This document shows, piece by piece, positions 27,154 through 36,535 of a DNA stretch of 64,000 nt. This DNA comes from Pseudidiomarina taiwanensis. GTDB lineage: Bacteria > Pseudomonadota > Gammaproteobacteria > Enterobacterales > Alteromonadaceae. The stretch is from the NCBI RefSeq assembly GCF_003987435.1, contig NZ_PIQG01000001.1, forward strand, positions 310,001 to 374,000, in the 5' to 3' direction. Numbering within the stretch: position 1 is the first letter of the stretch; the number at the start of each line of letters is the position of its first letter. Below the pieces are notes generated by a model, which saw only the letters and a list, made by a program, of their open reading frames with translations, ran no database searches and was not told the origin of the DNA. The position numbers were made by a program, and so were the translations under genes.

Positions 27154-28695
27154 TTAGAATCCTAACGGAATATTGAATACGAAGAAGCTGACCAACAAGG
27201 CGGTCCATACCACTAAGAACGCGAGTGAGTAGGGCACCATCATGGCGATCATCTCGCCAAAGGTCAGTTGCGCGTTATATTTGCGCATAAAGGCCAAAAT
27301 AATCCCGGCGTAGCTCATCATTGGGGTGATGATGTTGGTGGCAGAGTCGGCCACGCGGAACGCTGCTGAGACGATATCTGGGGTCATCTCTTGGTTGACC
27401 ATATACAGCATCGGGATAAAGATCGGGCCAAGTAGCATCCACTTCGAGGTTAAGCCGCCGACAAACAAGTTAATCAAGCCGGTCACCAAGATAAAGCCAA
27501 TCAACAGCAAAATAGGGAACTCTTGTAAGCCCAAGCTAATTAGCAAGTTTGCGCCTAAATAGGTGATATACGCACCCAAGCCGCTGTAGCTTAAAATGCC
27601 CAAGAAGTTATAACAGAAGAAGGTCAGCACCAAGATATAGCCCATGGTGTCCATCTGCTTGACCATGGCTTTGACCACGTCTTGTAGCGATTTAAAAGTG
27701 CCTGCTGCCACGCCATAAAACACGCCCACTGCGGCAAAGACAAAGGTAATCAGTAGAATCACGTTATTTAAATAAGGCACGACTTCTTGGCCGTCGGCAT
27801 TGGTAAAGGCGGCTAGCGGGCCTTGTGCTAAGCCCCAAATGGCCAACAGCGACAACACCAAGCCAATACCGGCCCAGCGTAAGCCTTTTTTCTCAGCAGG
27901 GGTGACATCAAAGTCTGAGATTTGTAGCTCTTCTGGCAGTGTGAAAGGTTTATTCTCAAGCCGTGGTGCGACGTATTTCAGGGTGACCCAGGCGCCCACG
28001 GTGGCCAAAATAAAGGTCGAGACCAAAATAAAGTAATAGTGCATGGTTGCAGGAGTCAGCGCGGCACCGGTACCATCGGTAAAGGGCACGCCTTGCGCTT
28101 CGGCAAACACCTGAGCGTTGACACCGATAATCACATCAATCGGCGTGGCAGGGATTAAGTTGGCGCTAAAGCCTGCTGAAACCCCGGCAAATGCCGCCGC
28201 CATCCCGATTAACGGGTTTTTCCCTAAGCCTGCGTAGAGTAAGCCGGCAAGCGGAATCAAAATAAGGTAACCGGCATCGGTGGCAATCGAGCTCATGATC
28301 CCGATAAACACTAATAACAGCGGTAGCCATTTAATCGGTAAGCCGCGTCCAACTTTTTTAATCACCGCGCTAAAGAGCCCTGAGTTTTCGGCAATGCCGA
28401 CCCCGAGCATCACGATTAAAATCACCCCAAGCACGCCGCCGCCGAAGCCGAGCCAGTTTTTCAGCAGCGCGTTATCGAATAGCCACACCACGTTTTCGCG
28501 GTCCAACATGCTTTTGATTTCATAGGTCACGGCACCGGCTGCACCTTGGGTTTCAAATTGCAAGCCGCCGATGGCCCAAGTCAGTACTAGTGCACCGACC
28601 AAGAAATACATAAAGATAATGACAGGATCAGGGATTTTGCGTCCCACGCGCTCTACAAAGCCGATGAATCCACCGCTATTCGAGTTTGCTTCCAT
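27154..28695 (-). CDS. AbgT-family transporter (p-aminobenzoyl-glutamate / antimetabolite exporter)
   Basis: A 513-aa inner-membrane protein with about 11-13 hydrophobic segments and the AbgT opening GFVERVGRKIPDPVIIF, followed by PHP-like re-entrant motifs (SFSANLIPATPID region, TNIITPMMSY near residue 445). Characterised members are E. coli AbgT, an importer of p-aminobenzoyl-glutamate, and MtrF/YdaH, antimetabolite efflux pumps. No peptidase genes (abgAB) flank it, so the direction of transport and the substrate are open. It stands alone between the tRNA and the VWA/MoxR pair. Confidence 0.92.
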   Translation of the reverse strand: MEANSNSGGFIGFVERVGRKIPDPVIIFMYFLVGALVLTWAIGGLQFETQGAAGAVTYEIKSMLDRENVVWLFDNALLKNWLGFGGGVLGVILIVMLGVGIAENSGLFSAVIKKVGRGLPIKWLPLLLVFIGIMSSIATDAGYLILIPLAGLLYAGLGKNPLIGMAAAFAGVSAGFSANLIPATPIDVIIGVNAQVFAEAQGVPFTDGTGAALTPATMHYYFILVSTFILATVGAWVTLKYVAPRLENKPFTLPEELQISDFDVTPAEKKGLRWAGIGLVLSLLAIWGLAQGPLAAFTNADGQEVVPYLNNVILLITFVFAAVGVFYGVAAGTFKSLQDVVKAMVKQMDTMGYILVLTFFCYNFLGILSYSGLGAYITYLGANLLISLGLQEFPILLLIGFILVTGLINLFVGGLTSKWMLLGPIFIPMLYMVNQEMTPDIVSAAFRVADSATNIITPMMSYAGIILAFMRKYNAQLTFGEMIAMMVPYSLAFLVVWTALLVSFFVFNIPLGF

Positions 28696-28718
28696 GGTTT
28701 AAAGTCCTACGTCTTGTT

Positions 28719-29921
28719 CTAATTTTGAGGGGGTATATTCGGTTGTTTTGCCCGCATAAGCAAGTCAATCGCGGCGGTGATGCCGTCGATGGTGAGCGGT
28801 TGCATGCGGCCTTGCATTAATTCTTGCATCATTTGAATCGAGGCATGCCAGCGCCAATGTTGCTGCGGTTGTGGGTTGAGCCACACGGCGTGCTGAAAGT
28901 GCTGCAATAAGCGCTGCATCCATACTGCGCCGGGTTCTTCGTTCCAGTGCTCGACGCTGCCGCCGGGGTAGGCGATCTCGTACGGGCCCATGGTGGCATC
29001 ACCGACAAAAATCAGTTTGTAGTCGCTGCTGTATTTGTGAATCAAATCCAAAGTGGGGATTTTTTCGGTATAGCGGCGCTCGTTATGCTTCCATACTGAT
29101 TCATAGACGCAGTTGTGAAAGTAATAGAACTCCAGATGCTTAAATTCGCTGCGGGCGGCGGCGAATAGCTGCTGGCAGGTAAAAATATGGTCATCCATCG
29201 AGCCGCCCACATCAAACAGCAGCAATACTTTGACGGCGTTATGGCGCTCGGCTTGCCATTTTAAGTCCAGTAACCCAGCTTTTTGCGAGGTGGCACGGAT
29301 GGTTTCATCTAAATCGAGTTCTTCGGGCGCGCCACTGCGGGCAAACTTACGCAATTTGCGCAGGGCCAGTTGCATGGTGCGGTTATTGAGCTCTTGATCA
29401 GTGTCGAGATCTTTAAACTCGCGTTTATCCCATACTTTCACCGCGCGGCGAGCATTGCTGCCGTCTTGGCCTATGCGGATCCCCTCAGGGTTATAACCAT
29501 ACGCACCAAACGGCGAGGTGCCGCCGGTGCCAATCCATTTGTTACCGCCGGCATGGCGTTCTTGTTGCTCTTTTAAGCGCTCGCGGAAGGTCTTAAGGAG
29601 TTCATCCAAGCCACCGAGGCTTTTTAGTTTGGCTTTATCTTCATCGGATAATTCCCGCTGTAATGAGCGCTCGAGCCAATCGGTGGGGATTTCTTGGGCG
29701 ATATCGACTTGTTCGACCCCTTCAAAATATTCGGCAAAAGCACGATCGAAGCGGTCGTAATGGCTTTCATTTTTCACCATCACCATGCGTGCTAGGGTAT
29801 AGAACTGCTCGACATCGGCAAACACCAGCTGCTGACTGAGCGCTTGGTTCAGGTCCAGCAACTCGGTCAGTGAGCAGGGCACGCCATAGCGACGCAGGCA
29901 CAAGAAAAACTCAACGAGCAT
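28719..29921 (-). CDS. VWA-domain protein, CoxE-like, partner of MoxR ATPase
   Basis: A 400-aa protein with a von Willebrand factor A domain in the C-terminal half. Its MIDAS motif reads FDVGGSMDDH, that is D-x-G-x-S instead of the common D-x-S-x-S; the later Thr/Asp metal residues appear as GDATMGPYE. The N-terminal half is charged and helical. The gene overlaps the MoxR-type ATPase gene by one base. Such MoxR-VWA pairs act as chaperone-like systems that insert metals or activate enzymes; the client is unknown here. Confidence 0.87.
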   Translation of the reverse strand: MLVEFFLCLRRYGVPCSLTELLDLNQALSQQLVFADVEQFYTLARMVMVKNESHYDRFDRAFAEYFEGVEQVDIAQEIPTDWLERSLQRELSDEDKAKLKSLGGLDELLKTFRERLKEQQERHAGGNKWIGTGGTSPFGAYGYNPEGIRIGQDGSNARRAVKVWDKREFKDLDTDQELNNRTMQLALRKLRKFARSGAPEELDLDETIRATSQKAGLLDLKWQAERHNAVKVLLLFDVGGSMDDHIFTCQQLFAAARSEFKHLEFYYFHNCVYESVWKHNERRYTEKIPTLDLIHKYSSDYKLIFVGDATMGPYEIAYPGGSVEHWNEEPGAVWMQRLLQHFQHAVWLNPQPQQHWRWHASIQMMQELMQGRMQPLTIDGITAAIDLLMRAKQPNIPPQN

Positions 29922-30766
29922 TAGCGCTCTCGCCGACGCGCCATAAAGGCGAGCTTCTCGACTAGCTCGACGTCTTGCTCATTTTTCAGCAAGGCACCAA
30001 ACAAGGGCATTAAGCCACCTTTGTCATGTTGCTCTGCCAGTTGTTTGGCCGGTACTTGCTCAGCCAGGAGTAGCTTCAGCCAATCAATCAGCTCTGATGT
30101 GGATGGCTTTTTCTTTAAATTTGGCGTGCTGCGCAAATCAAAGAAAACTTCCAACGCGGTGCTCAGCAGCTGCTTTTGAATATCCGGGTAATGCACATGC
30201 ACGATGTCTTTTAGGGTGTCGGCATCGGGGAACTGGATGTAATGGAAGAAACAGCGGCGCAAAAATGCATCGGGCAGCTCTTTTTCGTTATTCGAGGTAA
30301 TGATGACGATCGGGCGCTGCTCGGCTTTGATTTGCTCGCCGGTTTCGTAAACATGAAACTCCATTTGGTCCAGTTCGTGCAGCAAGTCATTGGGGAATTC
30401 GATGTCGGCTTTGTCGATTTCGTCAATCAACAGCACCGGGCGCTGCTCGGCGGTAAATGCCTGCCATAGCTTGCCCGGTTTAATGTAGTTACTGATGTCA
30501 TGGACTTTATCGCTGCCCAATTGGCTATCCCGCAGGCGCGACACCGCATCGTATTCATACAAGCCTTGCTGGGCTTTGGTGGTGGATTTAATTTGCCAGC
30601 GCACCAGCGGGGCGTTTAAGCCTTTCGCAAGCTCTTCGGCGAGTCGTGTTTTACCGGTGCCGGGTTCACCTTTAAGCAGTAATGGCTTTTCAAGCGTAAT
30701 AGCGGCGTTAACGGCGAGCGCGAGCTGCTCCGAGACGATGTAGCTGTCGGTACTGGCAAATTGCAT
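29921..30766 (-). CDS. MoxR-family AAA+ ATPase
   Basis: A 281-aa AAA+ ATPase. Walker A GEPGTGKT is near residue 37, Walker B LLIDEIDKAD near residue 110, the sensor-1 ITSNNEKELPDAFLRRC follows, with an arginine-finger region. It probably remodels a target complex together with the VWA protein whose gene it overlaps. The only visible upstream neighbour on the same strand is the small DUF6746 gene, 4 bp away, so the three may share a transcript. Confidence 0.92.
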   Translation of the reverse strand: MQFASTDSYIVSEQLALAVNAAITLEKPLLLKGEPGTGKTRLAEELAKGLNAPLVRWQIKSTTKAQQGLYEYDAVSRLRDSQLGSDKVHDISNYIKPGKLWQAFTAEQRPVLLIDEIDKADIEFPNDLLHELDQMEFHVYETGEQIKAEQRPIVIITSNNEKELPDAFLRRCFFHYIQFPDADTLKDIVHVHYPDIQKQLLSTALEVFFDLRSTPNLKKKPSTSELIDWLKLLLAEQVPAKQLAEQHDKGGLMPLFGALLKNEQDVELVEKLAFMARRRER

Positions 30767-30770
30767 TACA

Positions 30771-31169
30771 TTAATCCTTGTGCTTGTGAGCGGGTGCTAA
30801 GAGGGTGCCCATTTTATCAAGATAACTCTGCCCAAGCAGCTTGACGCGTTCGCGGTCCATGGCTTCTGAACCTAAATGCACGGCTTCGAGCTGCTCTTCG
30901 ATCATATCGATTTCATCATCAAGGCGCTGTAATGCGTTTTCAAGGGTGTAGGTTAACTCGTGAATATCGGCCATATCGCTTGCGCTTAACTCATCTTTTG
31001 CCAGTAACTGCTGCAATTTAGCGTTGTACTCGGTCAAGTTATGCACGGCTTGGCTTAGGTTTTTTGCAGGTTCGCCTTTAAAGTGGCGGTACTCTTTATC
31101 GCTGGCGATGCTGGTTGCGCTGGCAAGTGCTAAAGCTAGGGCTACTGCAGAAATAAACGATGCTTTCAT
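30771..31169 (-). CDS. Small periplasmic helical protein, DUF6746-like
   Basis: A 132-aa protein with a clear signal peptide (KASFISAVALALALASATSIAS). The mature part is mostly charged helix (EYRHFKGEPAKNL, then HELTYTLENALQRLDDEIDMIEEQLEAVH). I recognise the DUF6746 family with moderate certainty; no function is known to me. The start at ATG 31169 has GGAG 7 bp before it; an upstream frame extension to 31202 would run through the regulatory palindrome. A perfect Fur-like box directly upstream suggests iron control. Confidence 0.75.
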   Translation of the reverse strand: MKASFISAVALALALASATSIASDKEYRHFKGEPAKNLSQAVHNLTEYNAKLQQLLAKDELSASDMADIHELTYTLENALQRLDDEIDMIEEQLEAVHLGSEAMDRERVKLLGQSYLDKMGTLLAPAHKHKD

Positions 31170-31183
31170 GTGATTACTCCAAA

Positions 31184-31198
31184 TGAGAATTATTCTCA
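31184..31198. promoter_or_regulatory. Fur-like box upstream of DUF6746 gene
   Basis: TGAGAATTATTCTCA is a perfect 7-1-7 inverted repeat in the form of a Fur core site (TGANAATNATTNTCA). It is 15 bp upstream of the start codon at 31169. Confidence 0.65.
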
Positions 31199-31243
31199 AC
31201 AATTCTAACCAAAGTCGACCTAAGCGTCTACAAGGCGGAGGCC

Positions 31244-32311
31244 TTAGGCGCCAGGGGTAAAGCGGCAGGCTTTAAAAAAGCTCTGCCATAATTCAGCTTG
31301 AGCGCGCATATTGGCGCGGATTTCTGTATTGAGCGTTTGCAGTTGCGACAAATGGTCGCTCAGCGCTCTGGCCTGATGATGCTGCTCAAGTTCATTCAAA
31401 ATCGGTTCCAGTTGATACGCCTGCTGACTAAAGCCAGCCACTTGTTGCTGCAGGGCTTGGGCAAAATATTTAGCAAAAATGGTGCGCAGCACGGTGGCAG
31501 TTTGCGTGGTGGCTGGGCTGTCGCAGCGCGCCGCATCGGCGGTATGCTTGAGCAGGGCATTGCCACGACTTAAATTGGCATTGAGCAGTTGCATGCTGCG
31601 CCATAGCGCCGGGAGATAACGATCGTTCTCGAGTTGCTCAAGCGCAGCTTCGACACGCGCTTGCTCGGGTAGGGGCTGATTGCTCATGACTTGCAAGACA
31701 ACTTGCAGGGCATCAAAGTTTGGCGCAAACGTGGCTGAATCGACTTTATCGAGCGATTCACGACTCGCGCTTAAGGCATTTCGAAGCGCTGGCTCTTGTG
31801 CAAATGCCAGCTGTTTGGCTTGCTGTTGCTGGGCCTGCTTAAGTGCCGCAAGCTCGGTAAGCTCGGCGGCGAGCTCTTGGTTCTCGGCTTGGATCTGCAG
31901 CGCGCATTGCTGTAGCTGGCTAACGAGCAGTTTATCGGTGTAATAGCGTCGCAGGCCTGACTTGAGTCGTCCCATCGAGCTATTCAGTTCCGCAATGGTT
32001 TGCCCGACGCTACAATCATCCAAGCGCAGGCTATCAAGCAAGGACAGCTTCACTGGCGCGAGCTCTAGTTGCAGCTCCCGCACCTCTGGGTACTGCAAGG
32101 CTTGTGCCGCAGGGAGTAGCGGCGCAGGCAATGGCTGCTCGACCACGCGGCTGACGCGCTCGAGATAATCATCGTGCACTTCAAGGGCGGCGGGCTGCTC
32201 GCTACAACCACTGGTAAACAGCACAGCACCGATGAGCAGCGCGGTAGCAGAGCATCGCTTCGCGCATCGCTTTAGATTATTTTTTACATTATAATCTTGC
32301 TTATCACTCAT
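31244..32311 (-). CDS. DUF3080-type lipoprotein
   Basis: A 355-aa exported lipoprotein; the lipobox-like FTSGCSEQ places the lipidated Cys near residue 36 after an unusually long, basic N-terminus. The rest is Gln/Leu/Ala-rich and predicted all-helical, with the DYLERVSRV opening seen in DUF3080 proteins. No function is established. The first 25 bp of the gene carry the -10 box of the divergent ribE promoter. Confidence 0.7.
   Translation of the reverse strand: MSDKQDYNVKNNLKRCAKRCSATALLIGAVLFTSGCSEQPAALEVHDDYLERVSRVVEQPLPAPLLPAAQALQYPEVRELQLELAPVKLSLLDSLRLDDCSVGQTIAELNSSMGRLKSGLRRYYTDKLLVSQLQQCALQIQAENQELAAELTELAALKQAQQQQAKQLAFAQEPALRNALSASRESLDKVDSATFAPNFDALQVVLQVMSNQPLPEQARVEAALEQLENDRYLPALWRSMQLLNANLSRGNALLKHTADAARCDSPATTQTATVLRTIFAKYFAQALQQQVAGFSQQAYQLEPILNELEQHHQARALSDHLSQLQTLNTEIRANMRAQAELWQSFFKACRFTPGA
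32290..32295 (+). promoter_or_regulatory. Probable -10 box for riboflavin synthase gene
   Basis: A perfect TATAAT 48 bp before the ribE start, located inside the 5' coding end of the divergent DUF3080 gene. No convincing -35 is visible. There is no room for an FMN riboswitch in the 32-bp gap. Confidence 0.4.
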
Positions 32312-32343
32312 GTTTTACCCACAACGAAAAGCTGACCCAACCT

Positions 32344-32958
32344 ATGTTTACTGGAATTGTTCAATGTAAGGCGCAGGTGGCCAAGTTAAGCCCGCGCGAG
32401 AATTTTGTCCACATCACCCTTAAGGTTCAACCTGAATATTTAGTTGGCGTTGAACTTGGCGCAAGCATAGCTATAAACGGCTGTTGTTTGACTGTGGTTC
32501 AGTTTGGTGCGAATACGGTTGAGTTTGATGTGATCGATGAAACCTTGCGTTTAACCAATCTAGGTAAGCTTAAAGAGGGCGATGCGGTGAACTTTGAGCG
32601 CTCACTGAAAGTCGGCGATGAAATTGGCGGTCACCATGTTTCAGGCCATATCCATTGCACCGGGACGCTGAGCAAAATTGAGCAAAGCGAAGATAACTGG
32701 GCGATGTGGATCGAGTTCCCGGCGGAATTTGCCAAATATGTGTTGAGCAAGGGCTTTATCAGTATCAATGGGGCGAGTTTAACCATTGGTCAGGTGGTCG
32801 AGAACTGCTTTAGCTTGCATCTTATTCCCGAGACGTTGCGCTTAACGAATTTGGGCGAATTGGAAGTGGGCGCGCCGATTAACCTTGAGTTCGATCAGCA
32901 AACCATGACCATCGTCAGCACCGTTGAGCGGGTTCTGGCGGCGCGTCTACCAAAATAG
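32344..32958 (+). CDS. ribE: Riboflavin synthase, alpha subunit
   Basis: A 204-aa enzyme that dismutates two 6,7-dimethyl-8-ribityllumazines to riboflavin. It shows the internal duplication of the family: MFTGIVQ at the start, the two lumazine-binding barrels with NGCCLTV and NGASLTI, and DETLRLTNLG repeated as PETLRLTNLG. It is somewhat shorter than the usual 210-220 aa. No other rib gene is adjacent, and the Shine-Dalgarno sequence is weak. Confidence 0.95.
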   Translation: MFTGIVQCKAQVAKLSPRENFVHITLKVQPEYLVGVELGASIAINGCCLTVVQFGANTVEFDVIDETLRLTNLGKLKEGDAVNFERSLKVGDEIGGHHVSGHIHCTGTLSKIEQSEDNWAMWIEFPAEFAKYVLSKGFISINGASLTIGQVVENCFSLHLIPETLRLTNLGELEVGAPINLEFDQQTMTIVSTVERVLAARLPK

Positions 32959-32992
32959 CTCTTACCAAAACAGTTCTTACCAAAACAAGAGC
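32948..32992. repeat. Three copies of a 15-bp tandem repeat
   Basis: TACCAAAA begins at 32948, 32963 and 32978, with copies related to TACCAAAACAGTTCT. The array spans the stop codons of the convergent ribE and EamA genes, so it adds residues at one end or replaces a terminator. Confidence 0.7.
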
Positions 32993-33861
32993 GAAATCCC
33001 CGCTAAACTGACCAAGCCACCGCTGATGCTGCGTAGCGACAGCGGTTGGCCACGCAACCATTGAATCGGAATTAGCCACAGCGGCGCAGTCGCCAGCAAG
33101 GTTTGCGCAACACCTGGGCTGATATAGGCAATGGCGGTTTGTTGCAGCCAGATCGCCAAAAAGGTTCCCATCACAATTGCGCATAAAAGCCATGGTAGTG
33201 AGGTATGCCGCAGCGCCGAGCGGGTTTGTTTGAGCATCTTCGGACGCAGCAGTATCAGCGCCAAGGTCAGTGCGACGGTTCCTGCGGCGATGCGCAAAAA
33301 AGCCGCTTCGAGTGGATTCGCCTCAAAATCATTTAATGCCTCGAAAGCAAGCACTAAGCCAATGGCTTGGCAGGCCGCAGCACCGATCCCGGCGAAAATG
33401 CCGGAGAGCTTAATCGGTTGTTGTTGCTCAGGTTTGCGCTCACTCAATACCAATAAGATACCGGCGATAATAATGCTGGCAGCGGCAACTTCGACCAAGC
33501 TCATGCGCTCGTTTAGAAAGCTCCAGGCGAGAATCGCGGCAAAGGGCGGGGCGAGATATTCCAGCAGCATGGCATGCCAGGGGCCAACCCGCCGCAGCGC
33601 ACTAAAATACAAGGTATCGCCTATGGTGATGCCGATCACACCGCTTAAGAGCAGTAGATAAAGGGCAAGGGTGCCATCAAACGCAAAGGCCCGCTGGCTC
33701 AGCACTAAAGCCAGTAATAGTAAGGGGGTGGCAACCAGCCCTTTGACGAGGTTGAGTTGTGCAGAGCTTAAGAAACTGCCCGCCTGATTATAAAGTAGCG
33801 TTGCCAGTGTCCAAAACAGCGCGGCCGTCAGTGCGGCGATATGACCGAGATATGCTTCCAT
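32977..33861 (-). CDS. EamA/DMT-family metabolite exporter
   Basis: A 294-aa inner-membrane protein with ten hydrophobic segments in two EamA halves (about 5-135 and 150-290), each ending with a P-LWLIP or LLEYLAPPFAAIL motif. It belongs to the RhaT/YdcZ-like drug/metabolite transporter superfamily, which exports amino acids or other metabolites; the substrate cannot be read from sequence. It is convergent with ribE and divergent from thrS. Confidence 0.88.
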   Translation of the reverse strand: MEAYLGHIAALTAALFWTLATLLYNQAGSFLSSAQLNLVKGLVATPLLLLALVLSQRAFAFDGTLALYLLLLSGVIGITIGDTLYFSALRRVGPWHAMLLEYLAPPFAAILAWSFLNERMSLVEVAAASIIIAGILLVLSERKPEQQQPIKLSGIFAGIGAAACQAIGLVLAFEALNDFEANPLEAAFLRIAAGTVALTLALILLRPKMLKQTRSALRHTSLPWLLCAIVMGTFLAIWLQQTAIAYISPGVAQTLLATAPLWLIPIQWLRGQPLSLRSISGGLVSLAGISLLFW

Positions 33862-33887
33862 GGCGCTAGTTTAGCCTTGTCCAGCGA

Positions 33888-33916
33888 TTGCGACAACGGC
33901 TTAAGTACGATAGCAT
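33888..33916 (+). promoter_or_regulatory. Candidate sigma-70 promoter for the thrS operon
   Basis: TTGCGA (33888-33893), a 17-bp spacer and TAGCAT (33911-33916), about 65 bp before the thrS start. Each box matches the consensus at four of six positions. Confidence 0.35.
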
Positions 33917-33980
33917 AGCGCTTTATTTTGAATCACAAGTGACACTTGGTAGGTGCCACCACTGTAAAAGGAAAAACGTC

Positions 33981-35897
33981 ATGCCTGTAGTAACGCTCCC
34001 CGACGGTAGTCAACGTCAATTCCCGCAAGCTGTTTCGGTTCTAGAAGTCGCCCAAGATATCGGTCCTGGTTTGGCAAAAGCCACGGTTGCCGGTCGCATC
34101 AACGGTGAACTTGTCGATGCCTGCGAGCTCATCGAAGATGATGCGCACCTGCAAATTATCACCCCGAAAGACGAAGACGGCCTGGAAATTATCCGCCACT
34201 CGTGTGCGCACTTGTTGGGGCATGCGATTAAGCAAATGTTCCCGAGCGTGAAAATGGCCATCGGTCCGGTGATCGATAATGGTTTTTACTACGACGTGGA
34301 CCTTGATAAACCGCTTTCACAAGAAGATCTTGATGAGCTTGAAGCGCGGATGCTGGAGCTGGCCAAGACTGAATATGACGTGATTAAGAAAAAGGTTAGC
34401 TGGCAAGAAGCCCGCGAGACTTTTGTGCACCGTCACGAGCCGTATAAAGTTGAAATCCTAGACGAGAATATTTCGCAAGATGATCGTCCGGGTCTTTATC
34501 ATCACGAAGAATATATCGACATGTGTCGTGGTCCGCACGTGCCGAACATGCGTTTCTGCCAACACTTCAAGATTATGAAAGTGGCAGGGGCGTACTGGCG
34601 TGGTGACTCTGATAACAAGATGCTGCAGCGTATTTACGGCACCGCGTGGGCCGATAAGAAAGCCTTAAAGGCGTATTTGCAGCGCCTAGAAGAAGCTGAA
34701 AAACGTGACCACCGTAAAATCGGTAAAACTCAAGATTTATTCCATTGGCAAGAAGAAGCCCCAGGTATGGTGTTCTGGCACCACAACGGCTGGACGGTCT
34801 TCCTTGAGCTGGAGCGTTTTGTTCGTGAAAAATTGCGCGAATATCGCTATCAAGAAGTCAAAGGCCCATTAATGATGGACCGCGTGCTGTGGGAGCGTTC
34901 AGGGCACTGGGATAAGTTCTCTGAATTGATGTTCACCACCGCCTCTGAGAGCCGTGAGTACGCGATTAAGCCGATGAACTGCCCAGGTCACGTACAGATC
35001 TTTAATCAAGGCTTAAAGTCATATCGTGACTTGCCGTTACGCATGGCCGAGTTTGGTTCATGCCACCGCAATGAGCCATCGGGTGCCTTGCACGGCCTAA
35101 TGCGGGTTCGTGGCTTTACCCAAGACGACGCGCATATTTTCTGTACTGATGCACAAGTGCAAGAAGAAGTCAGCGGCTGTATTCGGATGGTGTACGAAAC
35201 GTATAAGACCTTCGGCTTTGAAAACATCGTGGTGAAGCTCTCAACCCGTCCTGAAAAACGCCTTGGCGATGATGCCACTTGGGATCACGCTGAAGAAGCA
35301 CTGGCGCAAGCTTTGCACGATAACGGCATCGAGTTTGAATACTTGCCAGGAGAGGGCGCATTCTACGGTCCGAAGATCGAATTTACCTTGCATGACTGTT
35401 TAGGTCGGGCATGGCAGTGCGGCACAGTGCAACTCGATTTCGCTTTGCCAGGACGCCTGGGTGCGACTTATGTCGGTGAAGACAATGAGCGGCATACCCC
35501 GGTGATGATCCACCGTGCGATTTTAGGATCGCTCGAGCGCTTTATGGGGATCTTAATCGAAGAATACGCCGGTTATTTCCCAACTTGGTTGGCACCAACT
35601 CAGGTTGTGGTGATGAATATTACCGATAATCAGGCTGATTATGCCAAAAATGTCGTAAAAGAATTGAATAAACTTGGCTTTAGAGCCATTGCTGACTTGA
35701 GAAATGAGAAGATAGGCTTTAAAATCCGCGAGCACACTTTAAAACGTGTGCCTTATTTGCTCGTAGTCGGTAACAAAGAAGTCGAAGATCGAGCCGTTGC
35801 GGTACGGACTCGTCGCGGTGAAGACCTTGGTGTACAAGGGCTGGACGCTTTCATTGAGCGTTTGCGAGACGAAGTCGATACGCGCAAGATTGTTTAA
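33981..35897 (+). CDS. thrS: Threonyl-tRNA synthetase
   Basis: A 638-aa class II synthetase charging tRNA-Thr. Domains in order: TGS (1-60; [10 protein letters not shown]), editing domain with [10 protein letters not shown] (about residue 70, zinc-like HxxxH), the catalytic core with [16 protein letters not shown] (zinc Cys) and [12 protein letters not shown], and the anticodon-binding domain with VVVMN. I chose ATG 33981 with AAAGGA 8 bp upstream; the longer frame to 33888 adds a non-homologous leader overlapping the promoter region. It heads the conserved translation operon. Confidence 0.98.
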   Translation: MPVVTLPDGSQRQFPQAVSVLEVAQDIGPGLAKATVAGRINGELVDACELIEDDAHLQIITPKDEDGLEIIRHSCAHLLGHAIKQMFPSVKMAIGPVIDNGFYYDVDLDKPLSQEDLDELEARMLELAKTEYDVIKKKVSWQEARETFVHRHEPYKVEILDENISQDDRPGLYHHEEYIDMCRGPHVPNMRFCQHFKIMKVAGAYWRGDSDNKMLQRIYGTAWADKKALKAYLQRLEEAEKRDHRKIGKTQDLFHWQEEAPGMVFWHHNGWTVFLELERFVREKLREYRYQEVKGPLMMDRVLWERSGHWDKFSELMFTTASESREYAIKPMNCPGHVQIFNQGLKSYRDLPLRMAEFGSCHRNEPSGALHGLMRVRGFTQDDAHIFCTDAQVQEEVSGCIRMVYETYKTFGFENIVVKLSTRPEKRLGDDATWDHAEEALAQALHDNGIEFEYLPGEGAFYGPKIEFTLHDCLGRAWQCGTVQLDFALPGRLGATYVGEDNERHTPVMIHRAILGSLERFMGILIEEYAGYFPTWLAPTQVVVMNITDNQADYAKNVVKELNKLGFRAIADLRNEKIGFKIREHTLKRVPYLLVVGNKEVEDRAVAVRTRRGEDLGVQGLDAFIERLRDEVDTRKIV

Positions 35898-35916
35898 TTT
35901 GTTGGAGGAATGACCT

Positions 35917-36459
35917 ATTAAAGGCGGAAAAAGAACTCAGAAAGCTGCAGACAAGAATCGGATTAACGATGAAATTCGCGTCAATGAAGTGCGCTTAATT
36001 GGTGTCGAAGGTGATCAGATTGGTGTCGTAAGTATTCAAGAAGCTCTCTCAGCAGCCGATGAAGCGGGTGTTGATCTGGTGGAAATTAGTCCAAATGCTG
36101 AACCACCAGTCTGTCGTTTGATGGATTACGGTAAATTCCTCTACGAAAAGGCGAAAAGCCAAAAAGAGCAGAAAAAGAACCAGAAGCAGATCCAGGTTAA
36201 GGAAGTTAAATTCCGTCCTGGAACTGATGAAGGCGATTATCAGGTAAAACTGCGCAACCTGACTCGCTTTCTGGAGGGAGGTGACAAAACTAAAGTCACC
36301 GTTCGTTTCCGTGGCCGAGAAATGGCGCATCAGGAGTTGGGGATTGAATTGCTAGAGCGGGTTAAAACCGATCTGCAAGACATCTCAACTTGTGAGTCGT
36401 TCCCAAAACGGGCTGAGGGTCGCCAGATGATTATGGTTCTGGCCCCTGTTAAGAAGTAA
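35917..36459 (+). CDS. infC: Translation initiation factor IF-3, ATT start codon
   Basis: IF-3 binds the 30S subunit and enforces initiator tRNA and start-codon choice. The ORF begins at the rare codon ATT (35917), preceded by GGAGGA, and gives [12 protein letters not shown], matching the E. coli start; total 180 aa, the same length as E. coli. The body contains [16 protein letters not shown] and [13 protein letters not shown]. The ATT start is the known basis of infC autoregulation: excess IF-3 discriminates against its own start codon. Standard ORF finders truncate this gene by 24 residues, to a GTG at 35989. Confidence 0.97.
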   Translation: MKGGKRTQKAADKNRINDEIRVNEVRLIGVEGDQIGVVSIQEALSAADEAGVDLVEISPNAEPPVCRLMDYGKFLYEKAKSQKEQKKNQKQIQVKEVKFRPGTDEGDYQVKLRNLTRFLEGGDKTKVTVRFRGREMAHQELGIELLERVKTDLQDISTCESFPKRAEGRQMIMVLAPVKK

Positions 36460-36535
36460 CTGTGGTTTACAAGTAGGTTTTCATTACGAAGGCTTCACCC
36501 TGTTACACTTTTATTAACAATGCGGAGTATATTTC

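Noticed and set aside
32312-32343. FMN riboswitch before riboflavin synthase
   Set aside because: Only 32 bp separate the divergent starts, and no conserved RFN-type elements are visible.
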